A program made the translations under genes and the position numbers. Source: Alphaproteobacteria bacterium (GTDB lineage Bacteria; Pseudomonadota; Alphaproteobacteria; Rhodobacterales; Rhodobacteraceae). Taken from it: a stretch of 7,734 nucleotides of DNA. Location: the NCBI GenBank assembly GCA_024279075.1, contig JAJRRX010000174.1, positions 1-7,734 of the forward strand, read 5' to 3'. Below are positions 6,249 through 7,734 of this stretch, piece after piece; positions within the stretch are counted from its first letter, which is position 1, and the number at the start of each line of letters is the position of its first letter. The notes beneath the pieces were generated by a model. It was not told the DNA's origin. It saw only the letters and a program-made list of their open reading frames with translations, and did not search any database.

Positions 6249-7202
6249 TTATTTCTCCATCCATGGCAGGCTGTCTAAATCCACATTTCCGCCGGTTATA
6301 ATAATGCCAACGCGCTTGCCCGCGAAGGTGTCTTTGTTTTTCAAAATGGTGGCCAGCGGCACAGCGCTGCTTGGCTCCATCACAATTTTCATTCGCTTCC
6401 AGATCAGCCTCATGGCGTCCACAATCTCGTCTTCCGTGGCCGTCAGAATATCGGTCACGTGGTTTTGCACAAAATGCCACGTTAGCTCTTTCAGCGGCAC
6501 TTTCAGCCCGTCCGCCACGGTATCGGGCGCATCATCGGCGATGATATGCCCTGCCTTGAAGCTGCGCGCGGCGTCATCGGCATTCAGCGGCTCGGCGGCA
6601 TAGATTTTCACCTCCGGCGCGAGGTTGGAAAGCGTCAGGCAGGTGCCAGAAATCATCCCGCCGCCGCCTATTGGTGCGACCACCGCGTCCAGACCCTCAA
6701 CCTGCTCAATAAGTTCGGCACTGCACGTCGCCTGCCCCGCAATCACCCGTGGGTCATTATAGGGGTGCACAAATTCCGCGCCAGTTTCGGCCTCAACCTT
6801 GGCAAACACCTCTTCACGGCTTGTCGTGCTTGGCTCGCATTCAGTAATTATCCCGCCATACCCCCGCACTGCATCCTTCTTAGCCTGCGGCGCGGTGCGC
6901 GGCATCACCACGTGGCAGGGAATGCCCCGCCGCCCAGCGGCATATGAAAGGCTAAGCGCATGGTTGCCCGAAGAGTGCGTCGCCACACCCTTTTCCAGCA
7001 TATCCTCCGGCAGGCCAAACACCGCATTACACGCCCCGCGCACCTTGAACGCCCCTGCCTTCTGGAAGTTTTCGCACTTGAAAAACAGCTCTGCCCCCGT
7101 GAGGTCATTCAGAAACTCCGAGGTCAGCACCGGCGTGCGGTGAATGTATGGGGTGACCCGCTCACGGGCGGTTTTCATGTCGTCAAGGGTCGGGATATAC
7201 AT
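6249..7202 (-). CDS. bhcB: beta-Hydroxyaspartate dehydratase BhcB (serine/threonine dehydratase-like)
   Basis: PLP fold-type II enzyme of the serine racemase/threonine dehydratase family. In the BHAC it dehydrates beta-hydroxyaspartate to iminosuccinate. It has 317 aa, the size of the single-domain forms without an ACT regulatory domain. The PLP lysine is K53 in KCENFQKAGAFKVRGACNAV. The substrate loop SSGNHAL covers 77-83, the phosphate-binding glycine loop GGGG covers 179-182, and ITGGNVD lies near the C-terminus. The start at 7202 is set by AGGAG about 6 nt upstream; this overlaps the bhcA stop (TAG GAG), and the intergenic gap is 9 nt. In isolation it could be annotated threonine dehydratase or threo-3-hydroxyaspartate ammonia-lyase; its place between bhcA and bhcC supports BhcB. 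No damage is seen. Confidence 0.93.
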   Translation of the reverse strand: MYIPTLDDMKTARERVTPYIHRTPVLTSEFLNDLTGAELFFKCENFQKAGAFKVRGACNAVFGLPEDMLEKGVATHSSGNHALSLSYAAGRRGIPCHVVMPRTAPQAKKDAVRGYGGIITECEPSTTSREEVFAKVEAETGAEFVHPYNDPRVIAGQATCSAELIEQVEGLDAVVAPIGGGGMISGTCLTLSNLAPEVKIYAAEPLNADDAARSFKAGHIIADDAPDTVADGLKVPLKELTWHFVQNHVTDILTATEDEIVDAMRLIWKRMKIVMEPSSAVPLATILKNKDTFAGKRVGIIITGGNVDLDSLPWMEK

Positions 7203-7211
7203 GGGCGGCTC

Positions 7212-7734
7212 CTATGAATTGCGATAATGCTCTTGGGCAGCGGCCACGCCCGCGCCCAGCGTGATGTCAAACCCGAGGTCTTTCATGCACATCTCAGCGG
7301 TGGCAATGCCCGCCAGCGCCAGCACATCGGGCAGGCTGCCCAAATGGCCAATGCGGAAAAGCTTACCCGCCACCTGCCCTAGCCCCGCGCCAAAGGCGGT
7401 GTCGTATTTCTCGGAGGCCAGCGTGACAATGGCGTTGGCGTCAAAGCCCTCGGGCGTTTTGATCGCACTCACAGAGTTGGAATACAGCGCTGGGGATTGC
7501 GCATACAGCGGCATATCCCACGCGGCCACAGCCTTGCGTACCCCTTCGGCAATGCGGGCATGGCGGGCAAATACATTGTCCAGCCCCTCGGAAAGCAGCA
7601 TTTCAGTCGCCATTTTCAGCCCGTTAATCATGCCCACAGGCGGCGTATAAGGGTAGCCATTCACCGCATAGCCCGCGCGCATATCGCGGATATCAAAATA
7701 CCAGCGCGGCAGGGTGGCGCTTTCCACCATCGCC
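7212..7734 (-). CDS. bhcA: Aspartate-glyoxylate aminotransferase BhcA, C-terminal part (5' end outside window)
   Basis: Class V (alanine-glyoxylate/serine-pyruvate type) PLP aminotransferase. In the BHAC it transfers the amino group of L-aspartate to glyoxylate, giving oxaloacetate and glycine. The frame is open through the right edge, so the ATG at 7730 is internal. About 173 of roughly 400 residues are visible. Diagnostic family motifs are ATLPRWYFDIRD at the start, YPYTPPVGMINGL, and the C-terminal AGKLFRIGHLGSLPDVL, which contributes the substrate-carboxylate arginine. The PLP lysine lies just beyond the edge. The gene leads the operon; in Paracoccus an IclR-type regulator gene, bhcR, is found upstream, outside this window. 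A serine-glyoxylate aminotransferase of the serine cycle is the main alternative, made less likely by the bhcBCD genes that follow. Confidence 0.92.
   Translation of the reverse strand, partial: AMVESATLPRWYFDIRDMRAGYAVNGYPYTPPVGMINGLKMATEMLLSEGLDNVFARHARIAEGVRKAVAAWDMPLYAQSPALYSNSVSAIKTPEGFDANAIVTLASEKYDTAFGAGLGQVAGKLFRIGHLGSLPDVLALAGIATAEMCMKDLGFDITLGAGVAAAQEHYRNS

Noticed and set aside
5758..6603. 281-aa open frame on the + strand over bhcC/bhcB
   Set aside because: Antisense shadow rich in Ser, Pro, Arg and Ala without any motif; bhcB and bhcC are clearly the real genes.

Overview
The window looks like chromosome of an alphaproteobacterium, most likely a Rhodobacteraceae/Roseobacter-group member. 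This is inferred from the protein sequences, the compact GC-rich genes, and the gene order bhcA-bhcB-bhcC-bhcD, which is the hallmark of the beta-hydroxyaspartate cycle (BHAC) known from Paracoccus denitrificans and common in marine Rhodobacterales. No database search was possible, so family calls rest on recognised motifs, lengths and gene order.

Layout. Positions 1-872 (+) are the 3' part of dxs, for 1-deoxy-D-xylulose-5-phosphate synthase (isoprenoid precursor synthesis). Positions 873-1471 are an unusually long gap between convergent genes. It holds an AT-rich stretch with two perfect palindromes sharing the core ACCTAGGT, a strong Shine-Dalgarno sequence followed by a 60-codon open frame that lacks a normal start codon, and several hairpins that may be terminators. 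Positions 1472-4007 (-) hold three same-strand genes, read from right to left: a 126-aa protein of unknown function (perhaps a degenerate Hpt-like domain), an M17 leucyl aminopeptidase, and an NlpC/P60 peptidase that overlaps the aminopeptidase by 11 nt. The 121-nt gap upstream of the 126-aa gene contains a textbook CtrA-type site (TTAA-N7-TTAACC). Positions 4129-7734 (-) are the BHAC operon: partial bhcA at the right edge, then bhcB, bhcC and bhcD, with junctions of 9 nt, 1 nt and a TGATG overlap.

How the genes work together. BhcA transaminates glyoxylate to glycine using aspartate. BhcC condenses glycine with a second glyoxylate to (2R,3S)-beta-hydroxyaspartate. BhcB dehydrates this to iminosuccinate. 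BhcD reduces iminosuccinate to aspartate, which returns as the amino donor. The net result is carbon-conserving assimilation of glycolate/glyoxylate into a C4 compound. In this sequence bhcD is broken by an apparent one-base deletion near 4426-4427. It is either a sequencing or assembly error or a true lesion that would leave the cycle without its reductase. The BHAC is a described system. The least explained parts of the window are the paired palindromes with the apparently decayed gene (about 985-1395) and the CtrA-site/126-aa gene pair.
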